DNA of 64,000 nt from an uncultured Oscillospiraceae bacterium (GCA_900547455.1 URGV01000003.1:1-64000), one strand, 5' to 3'. Positions 28,220 through 36,716 are shown, counted from the stretch's first letter. The notes: generated by a model from the letters alone, not told the origin. Numbers and translations are program-made.

Positions 28220-28827
28220 TTTTCCTCTTTTCCAGTTTCTGCAAAACCGATGTGAGGGGGCGCTGCCCCCTCGACCCCCAGAGGAGGGCGCTCCGCCCCT
28301 CCACCCCGGGTGACTTTCTCCCCGATGAGAAAGTCACCAAAGAATCTCCCAGAGGGGAAAACCCCTCTGGGTACTCCCCTAAGGGGGACGCTTCGCTCCC
28401 CCTGCAGCACATTGTGCTGCTACCCCCTCAAAAGGGTTTGTGCCACAAAAATAGACCGATTTGCCACTTTAAGCTGAGTGGGCAAATCGGTCTTATTTTT
28501 TCCTTTGGTTCCCTCGAGGAAACACTCTCTGTTTTCAATCCGTGGCGCGGCAGATTTGGTTTCGAGGATGCTTAAGACTTTAAGCTATCACAGCCAATAC
28601 CGCTAGGGCACAGGCCGGGGGAATCCAAGGGGGTCCACCCCCTTGTGCTGGGGGTCCAGGGACCAGGAGGTCCCTGGCGTATCTTTGCCTACTTTCTCTA
28701 CGTGAGAAAGTAGGCCGGGGCTTGGGGCGGAGCGCCCAAAAAGGTAGGTGCAGGGACTGCCGTCCCGTATAAACTCCCGGGCCGCCGAGCATGGCAGAGC
28801 CATGCTCTTGCAGAACACCCCGACAAT
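28220..28827. repeat. Non-coding repeat-filled intergenic region
   Basis: There is no credible gene in about 600 bases. It contains an exact copy of the GGAGGGGCGGAGCGCCCTCC repeat (28283-28302, reverse), several short GC-rich inverted repeats with gactttc/gaaagtc arms, the second copy of the dispersed palindrome, and a related block (28680-28780) with ctttctctacgtgagaaag. The repeats explain the open frames across it. Confidence 0.65.
28449..28497. repeat. Dispersed palindrome, copy 2
   Basis: The AGACCGATTTGCCACT arm pairs with AGTGGGCAAATCGGTCT around a short loop. The stem shares GGCAAATCGGTCTT with the element at 7763-7811. A T-run follows on the + strand, so it could end the glgP operon. 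Confidence 0.6.
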
Positions 28828-30714
28828 TTAAATAAAGGCGATAAAGCCCTCCTCCAGGGCTTTAAACTCCTTCGGATTCTGGCTGTCGTAGACGACCTCC
28901 ATCCCCTTGTTGAGCACGATCAGCCGCCGTCCCGCCGGGACCTCCGGCAGCTTCTCCAGCTTGGATGTCAGGCGGAAGACGTCGTTGTATTCGCTCTGTG
29001 CCAGCTCGCCAAAGCTCTGGCCCTCGTAGCCGGCCACCGCGCTTTCCTCCTTGTACAGGTAGGAGAGCATCCAGCAGTACTCCACGCCGTCCCTGGTGAA
29101 GAAGTACGGGTCCACCAGGTCGCGGCTGCCGTTGGACGGCGTCTGCAAAATGCCCCGGCCGGTGTTGTCGTCGCAGGGCACAAAGCTGCCCTCAAAGCGG
29201 CCGTAAATCTCCCCGTCCGGCACCGAGGTAAAGGAGGCAATCATCACGCCCTCATAGCCCGGCAGCATCTTGATGGTCATGCCGTTCATCATCTCGCCGC
29301 AGGCCATGTCCTGCTCGCTGGCGTTGATGAGCAGGTAGCGCTTGCCCACACGCTCCTTCCACGCCGCGCTGACCGCCGGGTAATCCTCGGCCTTCTGCGC
29401 GCTGGGGATGACCTTGCCGCGCATGGTGGAGAAGAAGAACTTGCCCTTGGGCGACTCGCGGAAGAAATAGTGCTCGCCGGTCTGGTCCACAAAGTCCTTG
29501 CCGTTAAATTTAAGGTTCTTGTAGACCGCGGTGTGCTCCCCATAGGTGCTGTCGCTGGTGATGGTCAGGTCGGTGCCGAAGAAGTGGGTGTTGTAGATGC
29601 GGCTCGGTACCAGATAGGTGCCGTCAAACTTCTCAATCAGCTCCTGCGGGATAACCTGATACTGCTTGTAGATGTTGATGCCCTTGGCCTCCAGCAGGTA
29701 CAGCGCGAACAGGCGGAAGATTTCGGTGATGGTGTCGATCTTGCAGTCGTGGGTCTCGCTGATGGTTAAGACGGCGTTGTATTTGGGGACGATGTACAGC
29801 TTGCTGGTGAACTGGAAGCTGTTGCCGCCCTTCATCAGCACGCCCTGGCCGAGGTCAAATTCCGGGTCCTCCACCCGCACGTTGTCCCAGCCAAGACCGA
29901 AGCGGGTGGCGGCGGTGTCCTCCGGCAGGAAGGTAGCGCCCTGCATCCTGGCCATCTCCGCCTTGCTCTCCTCGCTGATGATGTCGTTTTGGGTGAGGAA
30001 CAGGTTTCCGAACTTGCACAGGTCGGTCATGGTGGTGGTGAAGCCGCCGCAGCCCTGCAGGTAGAAGTGCTCGGCCGGCTTGCCAGATTCGCGCACCAGC
30101 GGATAATCCGGGTTCTGGGTGGTGGAGACACGGGTGGAGTGCGCGCCGATCGGCTCGGTGATGTACTTTTCGCAGAACTCGCCGAAGTTCATCCCCGACA
30201 CCTTGGCGACCAGCATCTCGGCCAGGGTGAAGCCGTCGTTGCAGTAGGTGGAATACTCGCCGGGGTTGGCTTTCAGATGGCACTTGGAGAGGTAGTTGTA
30301 GACCTCCTGATAGTACTCCTCGTTGTCGGCCGCGCCCACATGGGTGGCAGAGAAGTGTTTCCACTGGGTGCCTGGCAGGCCGCTGGCGTGGTTTAAGCAG
30401 TGGCGAACGGTGATCTGGCGGTAGCGCGGGTCGAGCATGGTGAACTGCGGCAGGTACTCGCAGATCGGGGTGTCGAGGTTGACCTTGCCCTGCTCCACCA
30501 GCTTCATCACCGCGACGGTGCAGAAGATTTTGGAGATCGAGCAGACGTTGTAGGTGTGGTTTAAGGTAACCGGATTCTTCTCCTTGGTGCCGTCGTGGCC
30601 CAGCGCGTCGGCGGCGACAATCTCCCCATCGATCATAATCGCGTAGGAAACCGAGGTCGCCTTTGGGGCCAGATTGAGGCGCAGAACATCCGAGAGTTTT
30701 TTAGTCATATCCAC
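28828..30714 (-). CDS. Serine hydrolase, beta-lactamase class C family
   Basis: A 628-residue protein whose N-terminal half (about 1-370) is a class C beta-lactamase/DD-peptidase fold: SxxK as SISK (about 61), YxN as YCN (about 161), and a GCGG-type region near 225. The C-terminal half (about 380-628) is beta-rich and unassigned. No signal peptide is seen, so a cytosolic esterase or peptidase role is more likely than cell-wall work. GTG at 30714 lies 9 bases from GGAG; the ATG two codons later is the alternative. It is a single gene with its own promoter. Confidence 0.85.
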   Translation of the reverse strand: MDMTKKLSDVLRLNLAPKATSVSYAIMIDGEIVAADALGHDGTKEKNPVTLNHTYNVCSISKIFCTVAVMKLVEQGKVNLDTPICEYLPQFTMLDPRYRQITVRHCLNHASGLPGTQWKHFSATHVGAADNEEYYQEVYNYLSKCHLKANPGEYSTYCNDGFTLAEMLVAKVSGMNFGEFCEKYITEPIGAHSTRVSTTQNPDYPLVRESGKPAEHFYLQGCGGFTTTMTDLCKFGNLFLTQNDIISEESKAEMARMQGATFLPEDTAATRFGLGWDNVRVEDPEFDLGQGVLMKGGNSFQFTSKLYIVPKYNAVLTISETHDCKIDTITEIFRLFALYLLEAKGINIYKQYQVIPQELIEKFDGTYLVPSRIYNTHFFGTDLTITSDSTYGEHTAVYKNLKFNGKDFVDQTGEHYFFRESPKGKFFFSTMRGKVIPSAQKAEDYPAVSAAWKERVGKRYLLINASEQDMACGEMMNGMTIKMLPGYEGVMIASFTSVPDGEIYGRFEGSFVPCDDNTGRGILQTPSNGSRDLVDPYFFTRDGVEYCWMLSYLYKEESAVAGYEGQSFGELAQSEYNDVFRLTSKLEKLPEVPAGRRLIVLNKGMEVVYDSQNPKEFKALEEGFIAFI

Positions 30715-31020
30715 ATGAATTCGCTCCTTTTTTGTCAATTTCTTGGCGGTTTTATCCTTCCAAAGATAGAATAGCACAACCCTTCTTCCCTGTCAATTCT
30801 GCCTGAAGCCAAACCGCGCTTTGGTTTTGAGGGAAGGGCTGACTTGCGCACACAAAAAGTTGTTGTGTGCTAACAAAAACACTGCGCCTTTCCTCTTGTC
30901 CGCAAGCAGAGAACAAAACCCTAAAGAATCTTCCGCACAAAACCGGATGCCGGCTGAGCCTGCTGCGCATATACTGTACCAGGGCCACCCAGTGCCCAAA
31001 ACATCAAAGGAGAAATGACA
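30715..31020. other. Divergent promoter region
   Basis: No gene is seen. On the minus strand, TTGACA (30791-30796) and TATTCT (30768-30773) with 17 bases between fit the serine hydrolase. A TATACT at 30970-30975 on the + strand could be the -10 of the VWA gene, but its -35 is poor. Confidence 0.5.
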
Positions 31021-32421
31021 ATGGGACTGAATAACTCGAATAAGACCATCAGCATCGACCGGATCGACTGCTCCGGCTCCTTAAAGGTGACGCTGGCGCT
31101 GTCCGCCTCCCCGGACATCAGCAGCACCCCCACCGACATCGTGCTGGTGCTGGACCGCTCCGGCAGCATGTCCGGCAGCCCGCTGACCAACATGAAAAAC
31201 GGCGCGAAAAAATTTATCGACATCATCGACGAGGCCACCGACAGCTCGCAGGACGGCCAGATCGGCTCCGGCAGCCGGATCGGCATCGTCAGCTTTGCCG
31301 ACACCGCCACCCAGAATACCCAGCTGATCACCTCGGTGGACACGCTGAAAACGGCGGTGGACAGCCTGAGTGCCGGCGGCTCGACCAACCACGCCGACGC
31401 CTTCACCAAGGCCGCCGCCATGTTTGACCCCAACTCGACCAACGGCAAGGTCATCGTCATGTTCACCGACGGCAAGACAACCGCAGGCGTCAACCCCAGC
31501 CCGGTCGCTGCGGCAGCCCGCGCCTCCGGCATCATCATCTATTGCATCGGTCTGGTCGGTGCGGACGGCATCGACCCGGACGTCCTCAACGACTGGGCAA
31601 CCGATCCGGACGCTTCGCACGTCGCCATCACCCCGGACGACTCCGAGCTGGAGGACCTGTTCGAGGACCTGGCGGAGAACATCTCCAAGCCCGGCGCTAC
31701 CAACATTGTGATCAACGAGGCGCTCAACCCCGACTTCACCATCACCAGCATCTCGATGCCGACCAAGGGCGCCGCCACCATGATTAACCAGACCTCCCTG
31801 CGCTGGACCATCGACCAACTCGGCGTCACCGCCAACGAGGGCGCTTCGCTGGAATTCTGGATCAAGCACGTCGGCAACAGCTCGGGCAACAAGCTGGTCA
31901 ACCAGTCGATCACCTACACCGACAACGAGAACAACCAGGCCATCTTCCCCACCCCGTCGGTGATGGTCGACTGCGGCATTGTGGTGATGCCGGAACCCTG
32001 CCCGGAACCGGTCGACATCACCGTCGGCAGGTGCCAGGACTCGCTGGTTTATGACGCGGGCGACGTCTCGCTGGAATCGCTCGGCCGCATTTTGCAGCTG
32101 GACGTCAACCTGAAAAGCGTCTGCCCCGGCAAGCGCACCGCGCTCGGCGTTGTGCTGACCGAGGTTGACCAGGAAGGCAACGAGCATCAGCGCGGCATGA
32201 AGACCATGACCATCCCCGCGCACAACTCCCCAACCTGCCGGGACGTGCTGGTCAAATGCATCAAGTTTGTCCTGCCCGAGGACATGGATGTCTCCGGCGA
32301 GAACCCGCCCGCCATCTGCAACGCCAGAAACTTTAAGGCGCGGTTTATCGCCCACTATATCGACTCCGACTTCCGGTGCTGCGAACTGGAGGAGCCGAAC
32401 AGCAACTCCTCCACGATGTAA
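31021..32421 (+). CDS. VWA domain-containing protein
   Basis: A 466-residue protein with a von Willebrand A domain at about 35-215. The MIDAS site is complete (DRSGS near 45, the GGSTNHADA Thr loop near 118, and FTDG near 148), so it should bind a metal and a partner. An antiparallel beta region (about 220-320) follows. The C-terminal domain (about 325-455) has spaced cysteines (VDCGI, PCPEPV, GRC, VCPG, TCRD, KCIKF, ICN, RCCELEE). No signal peptide or anchor is seen. The partner and function are unknown. The second ATG (31021) has the better spacing from GGAG. Confidence 0.85.
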   Translation: MGLNNSNKTISIDRIDCSGSLKVTLALSASPDISSTPTDIVLVLDRSGSMSGSPLTNMKNGAKKFIDIIDEATDSSQDGQIGSGSRIGIVSFADTATQNTQLITSVDTLKTAVDSLSAGGSTNHADAFTKAAAMFDPNSTNGKVIVMFTDGKTTAGVNPSPVAAAARASGIIIYCIGLVGADGIDPDVLNDWATDPDASHVAITPDDSELEDLFEDLAENISKPGATNIVINEALNPDFTITSISMPTKGAATMINQTSLRWTIDQLGVTANEGASLEFWIKHVGNSSGNKLVNQSITYTDNENNQAIFPTPSVMVDCGIVVMPEPCPEPVDITVGRCQDSLVYDAGDVSLESLGRILQLDVNLKSVCPGKRTALGVVLTEVDQEGNEHQRGMKTMTIPAHNSPTCRDVLVKCIKFVLPEDMDVSGENPPAICNARNFKARFIAHYIDSDFRCCELEEPNSNSSTM

Positions 32422-32440
32422 AAAGATCGCAGAGCACCTG

Positions 32441-32468
32441 AAAAAGGGTCTCCCAAAGCGGGAGGCCC
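32441..32468 (-). terminator. Terminator of the CHAP gene
   Basis: The minus-strand hairpin GGGCCTCCC...GGGAGACCC is followed by five Ts. Confidence 0.65.
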
Positions 32469-32486
32469 TCTCCGTACATGATACCG

Positions 32487-33023
32487 CTATGTCTCGCTAT
32501 CCTCCTCATACCGGTAGCCGTCCGGGATGCGGATATAGGCGCGGATGTGTTCATCCCGTCTGCGGCGCACCAGACCGGAGCAGTTTTTCCCCGGCACATT
32601 TCCTTCCGCCGCCACCAGGCCGCTGTCAGAAGCCTCCAGCACCACCCCTATATGATCGTGCTCCTGTCCGTTAAAAACACGGTCGTACAGGACAATATCT
32701 CCGGCCTGCGGGACAAAACCCTGCTCTTCCCGGCGGTGGTAGGCAATCTGGCTGTCGCCCAGCGCAAACTCCTCCCAGCCGCCGCATCCCGCCAGACTGC
32801 AGCTGACGCAGGAACTGGGGCTGTAAGGAAAGTCAAAGCCCGCCAACAGACAACAGTAGTAAACAAAGGCGGCACACCAGAGTCCATCCGCCTGCTGGAC
32901 ACTCCACTTTGGAAACAAGCTGATGATGGGCTCCAGGTTTGACTCCTCGCCCTGCAGACAACCGTGAAAAGGCTGCAGGGCTGCCCGGCGAGCCGCTTCT
33001 GCCAGATCTTTTCTTGTTCTCAT
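32487..33023 (-). CDS. CHAP-domain amidase/peptidase
   Basis: A 178-residue NlpC/P60-CHAP type protein. The catalytic Cys is in WCAAFVYYCC (about 49) and the His in EHDHIGVVLE (about 122), with GDIVLYDR before it as usual. Such domains cut peptidoglycan peptides or act on gamma-glutamyl bonds. There is no signal peptide or wall-binding domain, so export is not apparent. The ATG has GGGGAGAAGG upstream. It is convergent with the VWA gene, and the tRNA-Ser locus lies upstream. Confidence 0.85.
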   Translation of the reverse strand: MRTRKDLAEAARRAALQPFHGCLQGEESNLEPIISLFPKWSVQQADGLWCAAFVYYCCLLAGFDFPYSPSSCVSCSLAGCGGWEEFALGDSQIAYHRREEQGFVPQAGDIVLYDRVFNGQEHDHIGVVLEASDSGLVAAEGNVPGKNCSGLVRRRRDEHIRAYIRIPDGYRYEEDSET

Positions 33024-33136
33024 CGCTACCTTCTCCCCTTTTTTAGGATTGGATAAAAAAGTCCGAACAGAAATCGTGTCGAACTTAACTTTTCAATTCA
33101 TAAAAAATGGCCCTACTGGGTGAGATCACTTTTTAC

Positions 33137-33247
33137 GGAAAGAGAGGGCTTCACTCCGTTACCCCTCGCCTAAAAACAGTCCACCGGACTGTTTTTGCGG
33201 CAGAAACTTCGTTTCTGCTGCCGGCTCATTCGAATCCCTCTCTTTCC
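33137..33247 (-). ncRNA. tRNA-tailed structured element 2
   Basis: A 111-base element. A 16-bp closing stem (GGAAAGAGAGGGATTC with its partner ending CTCTTTCC) encloses two hairpins, CAGCAGAAAC.../...GTTTCTG and AAAAACAGTCC/GGACTGTTTTT. The 3' flank is GTA instead of GCCA, so this copy has lost the CCA end. Confidence 0.5.
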
Positions 33248-33289
33248 AATTCATAAAAAAAGTGACCCCACTGGGTGGGATCACTTTTT

Positions 33290-33404
33290 TGGCGGAAAGA
33301 GAGGGATTCACTCCGTTACCCCTCGCCTAAAAACAGTCCACCGGACTGTTTTTACAGCAGAATCTCCGCTTCTGCTGCCGGCTCATTCGAATCCCCCTCT
33401 TTCC
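33290..33404 (-). ncRNA. tRNA-tailed structured element 1
   Basis: Same fold as the neighbouring element: a 16-bp closing stem with one G-U pair, hairpins CAGCAGAA/TTCTGCTG and AAAAACAGTCC/GGACTGTTTTT, and a 3' end CTCTTTCC-GCCA identical to that of tRNA-Ser. It could be a tRNA-like RNA or a mobile tRNA-derived repeat. No anticodon arm is recognisable. Confidence 0.55.
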
Positions 33405-33407
33405 AAT

Positions 33408-33444
33408 TCAAAAAAAGTGACCCCACCGTGTGGGATCACTTTTT
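33408..33444 (-). terminator. Terminator of tRNA-Ser
   Basis: The hairpin GTGATCCCACAC...GTGGGGTCAC is flanked by A/T runs directly after the tRNA CCA end. Near-identical copies follow each tandem element (33253-33289 and 33101-33135). Confidence 0.85.
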
Positions 33445-33536
33445 TGGCGGAAAGAGAGGGATTCGAACCCTCGGTGCCTTTATAGGGCACACACGATTTC
33501 CAGTCGTGCGCCTTAGACCAGCTCAGCCATCTTTCC
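33445..33536 (-). tRNA. tRNA-Ser(GGA)
   Basis: A 92-base class II tRNA. The acceptor is GGAAAGA/TCTTTCC, the D-arm is GGCTGAGCTGGTCTAAGGC, and the anticodon loop CTGGAAA carries GGA. There is a long variable arm and a T-loop GGTTCGAATCC; discriminator G and CCA are encoded. The decodable codons are UCC and UCU. Its 3' end is copied in the tandem repeats that follow. Confidence 0.97.
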
Positions 33537-33667
33537 ATAACGGTTCTTGCTGTGTACACTCAACTCGCAAGTGCCTTATTATTATATCAGGCCGCTCGAA
33601 AAAAGTCAAGCATTTTTTGGAAAAAAACGGAGAAATTTTTTGGCGGGTCGATGGACAGCCCAAAGTA

Positions 33668-33676
33668 TGATATAAT
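33668..33676 (+). promoter_or_regulatory. Extended -10 promoter of small ORF
   Basis: TGaTATAAT, an extended -10, with no good -35, about 33 bases before the start codon of the 103-residue gene. Confidence 0.45.
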
Positions 33677-33708
33677 TAGGAAAAGCGAAAACGAAGGGAG
33701 CGAAAAAC

Positions 33709-34020
33709 ATGAAGGTTACCTGGCAGCAGCCGCCTGCGCGCGGCCTTGGCCCCACCGTGCTGGTGGAGACAGAGGGGACAGTGTCCCGCTTTGTACTCAA
33801 ACCCCACAAAGACAATATCTATCTGCTGGAGGATGTCCGGCTGGACAAAGATTTGGCGTCAGCGGCGCGTGAAGCGGTCTGGGAGGGCTTTTGCGACTGG
33901 ATGAAAAAGGAACAGCTCCTTCTGCTTTTGGGCTGCAGGGCTGCGCAGAGCTGGTTTGGCGCGCACCCGGAACACGCGGAGCTCATCGCCCAAAAGGTCA
34001 AGACCAAACCCGGATTCTGA
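33709..34020 (+). CDS. Hypothetical protein, 103 residues
   Basis: A short protein with a good ribosome site (AAGGGAG, 8 bases). The sequence starts MKVTWQQPPARGLGPTVLVETEG and has a middle predicted as helical (ASAAREAVWEGFCDWMKKEQLLLLLGCRAAQSWF). No membrane segment, signal peptide or known motif is seen. GC skew and codon use match the neighbours, so it is probably real. It has no partner in an operon, and its function is not recognised. Confidence 0.6.
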   Translation: MKVTWQQPPARGLGPTVLVETEGTVSRFVLKPHKDNIYLLEDVRLDKDLASAAREAVWEGFCDWMKKEQLLLLLGCRAAQSWFGAHPEHAELIAQKVKTKPGF

Positions 34021-34053
34021 TAAGAGAAAGGCCGGACAGGTAGTCCGGAGAAG

Positions 34054-34569
34054 TTACCGGCAAACGGCGGGCAGCTGCTCTTTGGCCGCGCGGCAATATT
34101 CCGCGGCGGAGGCGCGGTTGTGCTCGATTTCTTCCTCGGTTAAGGCACGCTTTACCTTGGCGGGGGAGCCGAGGATCAGGCTGCCCGGCGGGACAATGGT
34201 GTTTTTGGTGACCAGCGCTCCTGCGCCGACGATGCTGTTTTCCCCGATGACGGCGCCGTTGAGCACGATGGCGCCCATGCCGATGGTGCAGTTGTTTTCC
34301 ACCGTGCAGGCGTGCAGAATGGCGCCATGCCCCACCGTGACGCCCTCCCCGACCCGGCAGGGCTGGCCGCAGTCGGTGTGGACGATGCAGCCGTCCTGCA
34401 AATTGGTGCGGGGGCCGACCAGGATGGGTGCGTTGTCCGCACGCAGGACGGCGTTGTACCAGATGTTTGCCTCAGCGCCGAGATGAACGCCGCCGATGAT
34501 TCTGGCGCCGTCGGCGATGTAGGCGGTTCCCTCCAGCTGGGGAGCGGTTTGGCCGACAGAATAAAACAT
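34054..34569 (-). CDS. Gamma-carbonic anhydrase family protein
   Basis: A left-handed beta-helix protein of 171 residues built of hexapeptide repeats (LEGTAYIADGARIIGGVHLGAEANIWYNAVLRAD, then IGENSIVGAGALVTKNTIVPPG). The metal-binding histidines are at HTD (about 65), GHG (about 82) and HACTV (about 87), as in the YrdA/PaaY/CaiE group. It may be a carbonic anhydrase or an acyl-carrier-type hydrolase; the group is functionally mixed. The ATG at 34569 has AAAGGAG at 7 bases. Confidence 0.9.
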   Translation of the reverse strand: MFYSVGQTAPQLEGTAYIADGARIIGGVHLGAEANIWYNAVLRADNAPILVGPRTNLQDGCIVHTDCGQPCRVGEGVTVGHGAILHACTVENNCTIGMGAIVLNGAVIGENSIVGAGALVTKNTIVPPGSLILGSPAKVKRALTEEEIEHNRASAAEYCRAAKEQLPAVCR

Positions 34570-34611
34570 GAAAAAACTCCTTTCAAAATGCGGTGGCAAA
34601 AGAGGGAAAGA

Positions 34612-34648
34612 AAAAAACATCACCCCTTACCCGGTGGCAGAGGTGATG
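34612..34648 (-). terminator. Terminator of the 224-residue hypothetical gene
   Basis: The minus-strand hairpin CATCACC...GGTGATG is followed by seven Ts. Confidence 0.65.
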
Positions 34649-34660
34649 CGCAAAACGGTA

Positions 34661-35335
34661 TTACACAGCTTGAAACGAAACGCCCAGCAGCTGCTCTTCA
34701 CAGCGCTCCTTCATCAACAGGTACAGCCGCTTGCCGGTCTGGCAGAGCGCGTCGTTTTCCTTGTCTCCGGCCATCTGTGCCCAGCAGCAGCCGATTCGCC
34801 GGGCCTTCTGATCCAGCGGGGAATCCTGCTCCTCCTCCAAACACATCTTGTAGACGGTGTAGGCCCGGTACTGGACAAGGTTGTTGTAAAAGTGCGGGCG
34901 CTGCACCGAGATAGTGTCGTTGATCTGGGAGAGGATCAGCTTGGACAAAATCAGGTCGGGGACAAAGTGGCGGACGCAGTCCTCGGTGACAAACAGATAC
35001 AGCATCCGAGCGTGGAAAAGTTCCTTGTCGGTTAAAAAGATGCCGCCAAAGCCGGAGCACAGCGAGAGGATGCTCTCCCCAAGTTTGGTGCCCAGCTGCC
35101 GTGCGCGGTCCAGATTGTGGCAGCGCTTGTGCTTAAAGTAGAGCTCGATCTCCTCGGCGGAAGGTTCCAGCGCATCCTTTGCAGATGCCTTTGTTCCCGG
35201 GAAAGGGGCCAGCTTCATGTCGCTGTCGCTTTCCGCCATCCACGCAAAGCGGCTGCGCACCGGCAGGGCAGCCTGCAGCAGAAAAATAAAGAACAGCGCC
35301 GCAAGGCCGTATGCGGCGAAAATCCAACAGCTCAT
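34661..35335 (-). CDS. Hypothetical membrane-anchored protein
   Basis: A 224-residue protein with one N-terminal membrane segment (about 5-22, FAAYGLAALFFIFLLQA), then a soluble, mostly helical domain rich in Leu, Cys and charged residues. That domain has ELYFKHKRCHNLDRARQLGTKLGESIL at about 64-90 and a tail QLLGVSFQAV. No catalytic motif is recognised. The start is ATG at 35335, 9 bases from AAGGAGG (GTG one codon earlier is possible). It is followed by a terminator; the upstream neighbour is the TSCPD gene on the same strand. Confidence 0.7.
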   Translation of the reverse strand: MSCWIFAAYGLAALFFIFLLQAALPVRSRFAWMAESDSDMKLAPFPGTKASAKDALEPSAEEIELYFKHKRCHNLDRARQLGTKLGESILSLCSGFGGIFLTDKELFHARMLYLFVTEDCVRHFVPDLILSKLILSQINDTISVQRPHFYNNLVQYRAYTVYKMCLEEEQDSPLDQKARRIGCCWAQMAGDKENDALCQTGKRLYLLMKERCEEQLLGVSFQAV

Positions 35336-35377
35336 CACAAAGCGCCTCCTTCCGTTTTCAGGTTTCAGATGAGCTTT

Positions 35378-35629
35378 TTATCTTTGATTCAGGTAGGCCT
35401 GCAGCGCATAGGCCAGCTGGTCCGGGCAGGAGGTCGGCTTGGAGCCGCAGTGGATTCCTCTGACGCGCGCGATGACGTCCTGCGCCTTCTGGCCGCGCAC
35501 CAGCGAACGGATGCCTTTGAGGTTGCCATCGCAGCCGCCGATAAACTCCACGTCCTTGATGATGTCTCCATCCATCTCCAGGATGATGTTGCGGGAGCAG
35601 GTCCCGCGGGTCTTGTATAAAAATGCCAT
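35378..35629 (-). CDS. TSCPD domain-containing protein
   Basis: An 83-residue protein matching the small TSCPD family. Its signature Cys-containing loops are GGCDGNLKGI and the terminal TSCPDQLAYAL that names the domain. Related modules occur at the end of vitamin B12-dependent ribonucleotide reductases, where they may bind metal or nucleic acid; the free-standing version has no proven role. It has an AAGGA ribosome site and stands between the membrane-anchored hypothetical and the PHP gene. Confidence 0.88.
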   Translation of the reverse strand: MAFLYKTRGTCSRNIILEMDGDIIKDVEFIGGCDGNLKGIRSLVRGQKAQDVIARVRGIHCGSKPTSCPDQLAYALQAYLNQR

Positions 35630-35680
35630 GTTGATCAGTTCCTTCTATTTCATAAATTTTGTGCTTTCATTGTATCAGAT

Positions 35681-36529
35681 TTAGCGGCCGCCTGCAAGTT
35701 CTTTTGCGCGCGCAAACAATTTTTTCAGGTTTGCCGCGTCGGTCACGCAGGTGCCCAGCGGGTTTGCCTTGCGGGAAGCGTAGCTTCCGTGAAAATCGGT
35801 GCCGCCGGTGACGATCAGGTCATGCTGCCGGCACAGTTCCAGCAGCTCCTGCTGGTCCTCCGGCCGGTTGCGCGGGTGGTAGACCTCAATGCCGTCGATG
35901 AGGCCGCTGGGGGCAAGCTGCCGCACCAGCTCCATCGACTGGTAGACGCTGGGGTGAGCAAAAACCGCCACGCCGCGCGCCTGGCGCACCGCCTGTAGCA
36001 CCTCCTCCAGCTGGGGGTAGGCGGTTTTCTCGATGCAGCTGCCGCCGTGGTCGGAGAACAGCTGCTGGTAGAGCGGGCCGTAGATGGCGGTGTCGTACCC
36101 CAGGTCGAGCAGCGCCTGCATGATGTGCACCTTATAGATCGAGTTGCTGGCCGCGGAGTAGCGCAGGACGTGCTCGCGGGTGACCGGATAGTAGCGGGAG
36201 ACATTTTCGATCATCCGCTCGCCCGAGCGCCGGCGCTCCTCCAGGGTGCGCTCAAGCAGCCCGGCCAGCGCGTCGGACTTGTGCGGCAGGTAGCACAGGA
36301 TGTGCACCCTCCGGCTGGTGTTTGGGTCGAAGGTGGAGATCTCCACCCCGGGGATGACGGTGAGGCCGTAGCGCCGGCCCAAAATCTCGGCGCGGGGCAC
36401 ACCGGACATGGTGTCGTGGTCGGTGATGGCCAAAGCGTCCAGACCGGCGCGCTTGGCGTAAAAGACGATGTCGTCCAGGCCGGTGGAGCCGTCGGAAAGT
36501 TTGCTGTGGCAATGTAAATCGCCTATCAT
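35681..36529 (-). CDS. PHP domain phosphoesterase
   Basis: A 282-residue PHP-family metal-dependent phosphoesterase. It shows DLHCHSKLSDGS at the start (metal His ligands), ITDHDTM (about 40), PGVEIST (about 67), CYLPHKSD (about 80), AVFAHP (about 195) and GTDFHGSY near the C-terminus. The closest type is the YciV/RNase AM group, which hydrolyses 3',5'-nucleotide bisphosphates and trims RNA 5' ends. The start at 36529 has AAAGGAGG. A promoter (TGGACA-17-TATAAT, 36634-36662) lies just upstream, divergent to the dnaD operon. Confidence 0.9.
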   Translation of the reverse strand: MIGDLHCHSKLSDGSTGLDDIVFYAKRAGLDALAITDHDTMSGVPRAEILGRRYGLTVIPGVEISTFDPNTSRRVHILCYLPHKSDALAGLLERTLEERRRSGERMIENVSRYYPVTREHVLRYSAASNSIYKVHIMQALLDLGYDTAIYGPLYQQLFSDHGGSCIEKTAYPQLEEVLQAVRQARGVAVFAHPSVYQSMELVRQLAPSGLIDGIEVYHPRNRPEDQQELLELCRQHDLIVTGGTDFHGSYASRKANPLGTCVTDAANLKKLFARAKELAGGR

Positions 36530-36633
36530 GGCGGGAACCTCCTTTAATTTGAATTGTCCAAAAAGCGGGAGTGCCGGATGGCTTCCCACAAAAAGCCGCA
36601 GGCGCAGCCGCTTTGTCGGCGGACGTTGGCTTT

Positions 36634-36662
36634 ATTATATACCAAATCCGAAATCTTGTCCA
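36634..36662 (-). promoter_or_regulatory. Promoter of the PHP gene
   Basis: TGGACA (36657-36662) and TATAAT (36634-36639) lie on the minus strand, 17 bases apart. Confidence 0.65.
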
Positions 36663-36716
36663 TCCGCCCCGCGCCCGGAATGGGAGGGGCGGGCGAAACA
36701 AAAAGGAAGCGGCATC

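Larger units (their letters stand above)
33091..33444 (-). repeat. Tandem repeat array behind tRNA-Ser
   Basis: Units of 157 and 155 bases (repeated ggaaagagaggg starts at 33137, 33294 and, in the real tRNA, 33449). In the tRNA direction each contains a terminator hairpin (GTGATCCCAC...GTGGGGTCAC with T-run) and then a structured segment. The segment ends with the same T-arm/acceptor sequence as the tRNA. No direct-repeat/spacer pattern of CRISPR type is present. Confidence 0.85.

Noticed and set aside
28227..28818. Short ORFs between the amylase and serine hydrolase genes
   Set aside because: They cover only intergenic repeats and hairpins, with no ribosome sites and no similarity to each other beyond the repeat.
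33091..33444. CRISPR array
   Set aside because: Only two units of about 156 bases, with no short conserved repeat and variable spacers, and both halves derive from the tRNA end and its terminator.
33195..33670. ORFs over the tRNA-Ser region (ending in EREGFEPSVPL-like sequence)
   Set aside because: These are the classic false translations of a tRNA T-arm; the tRNA and its tandem repeats account for the sequence.
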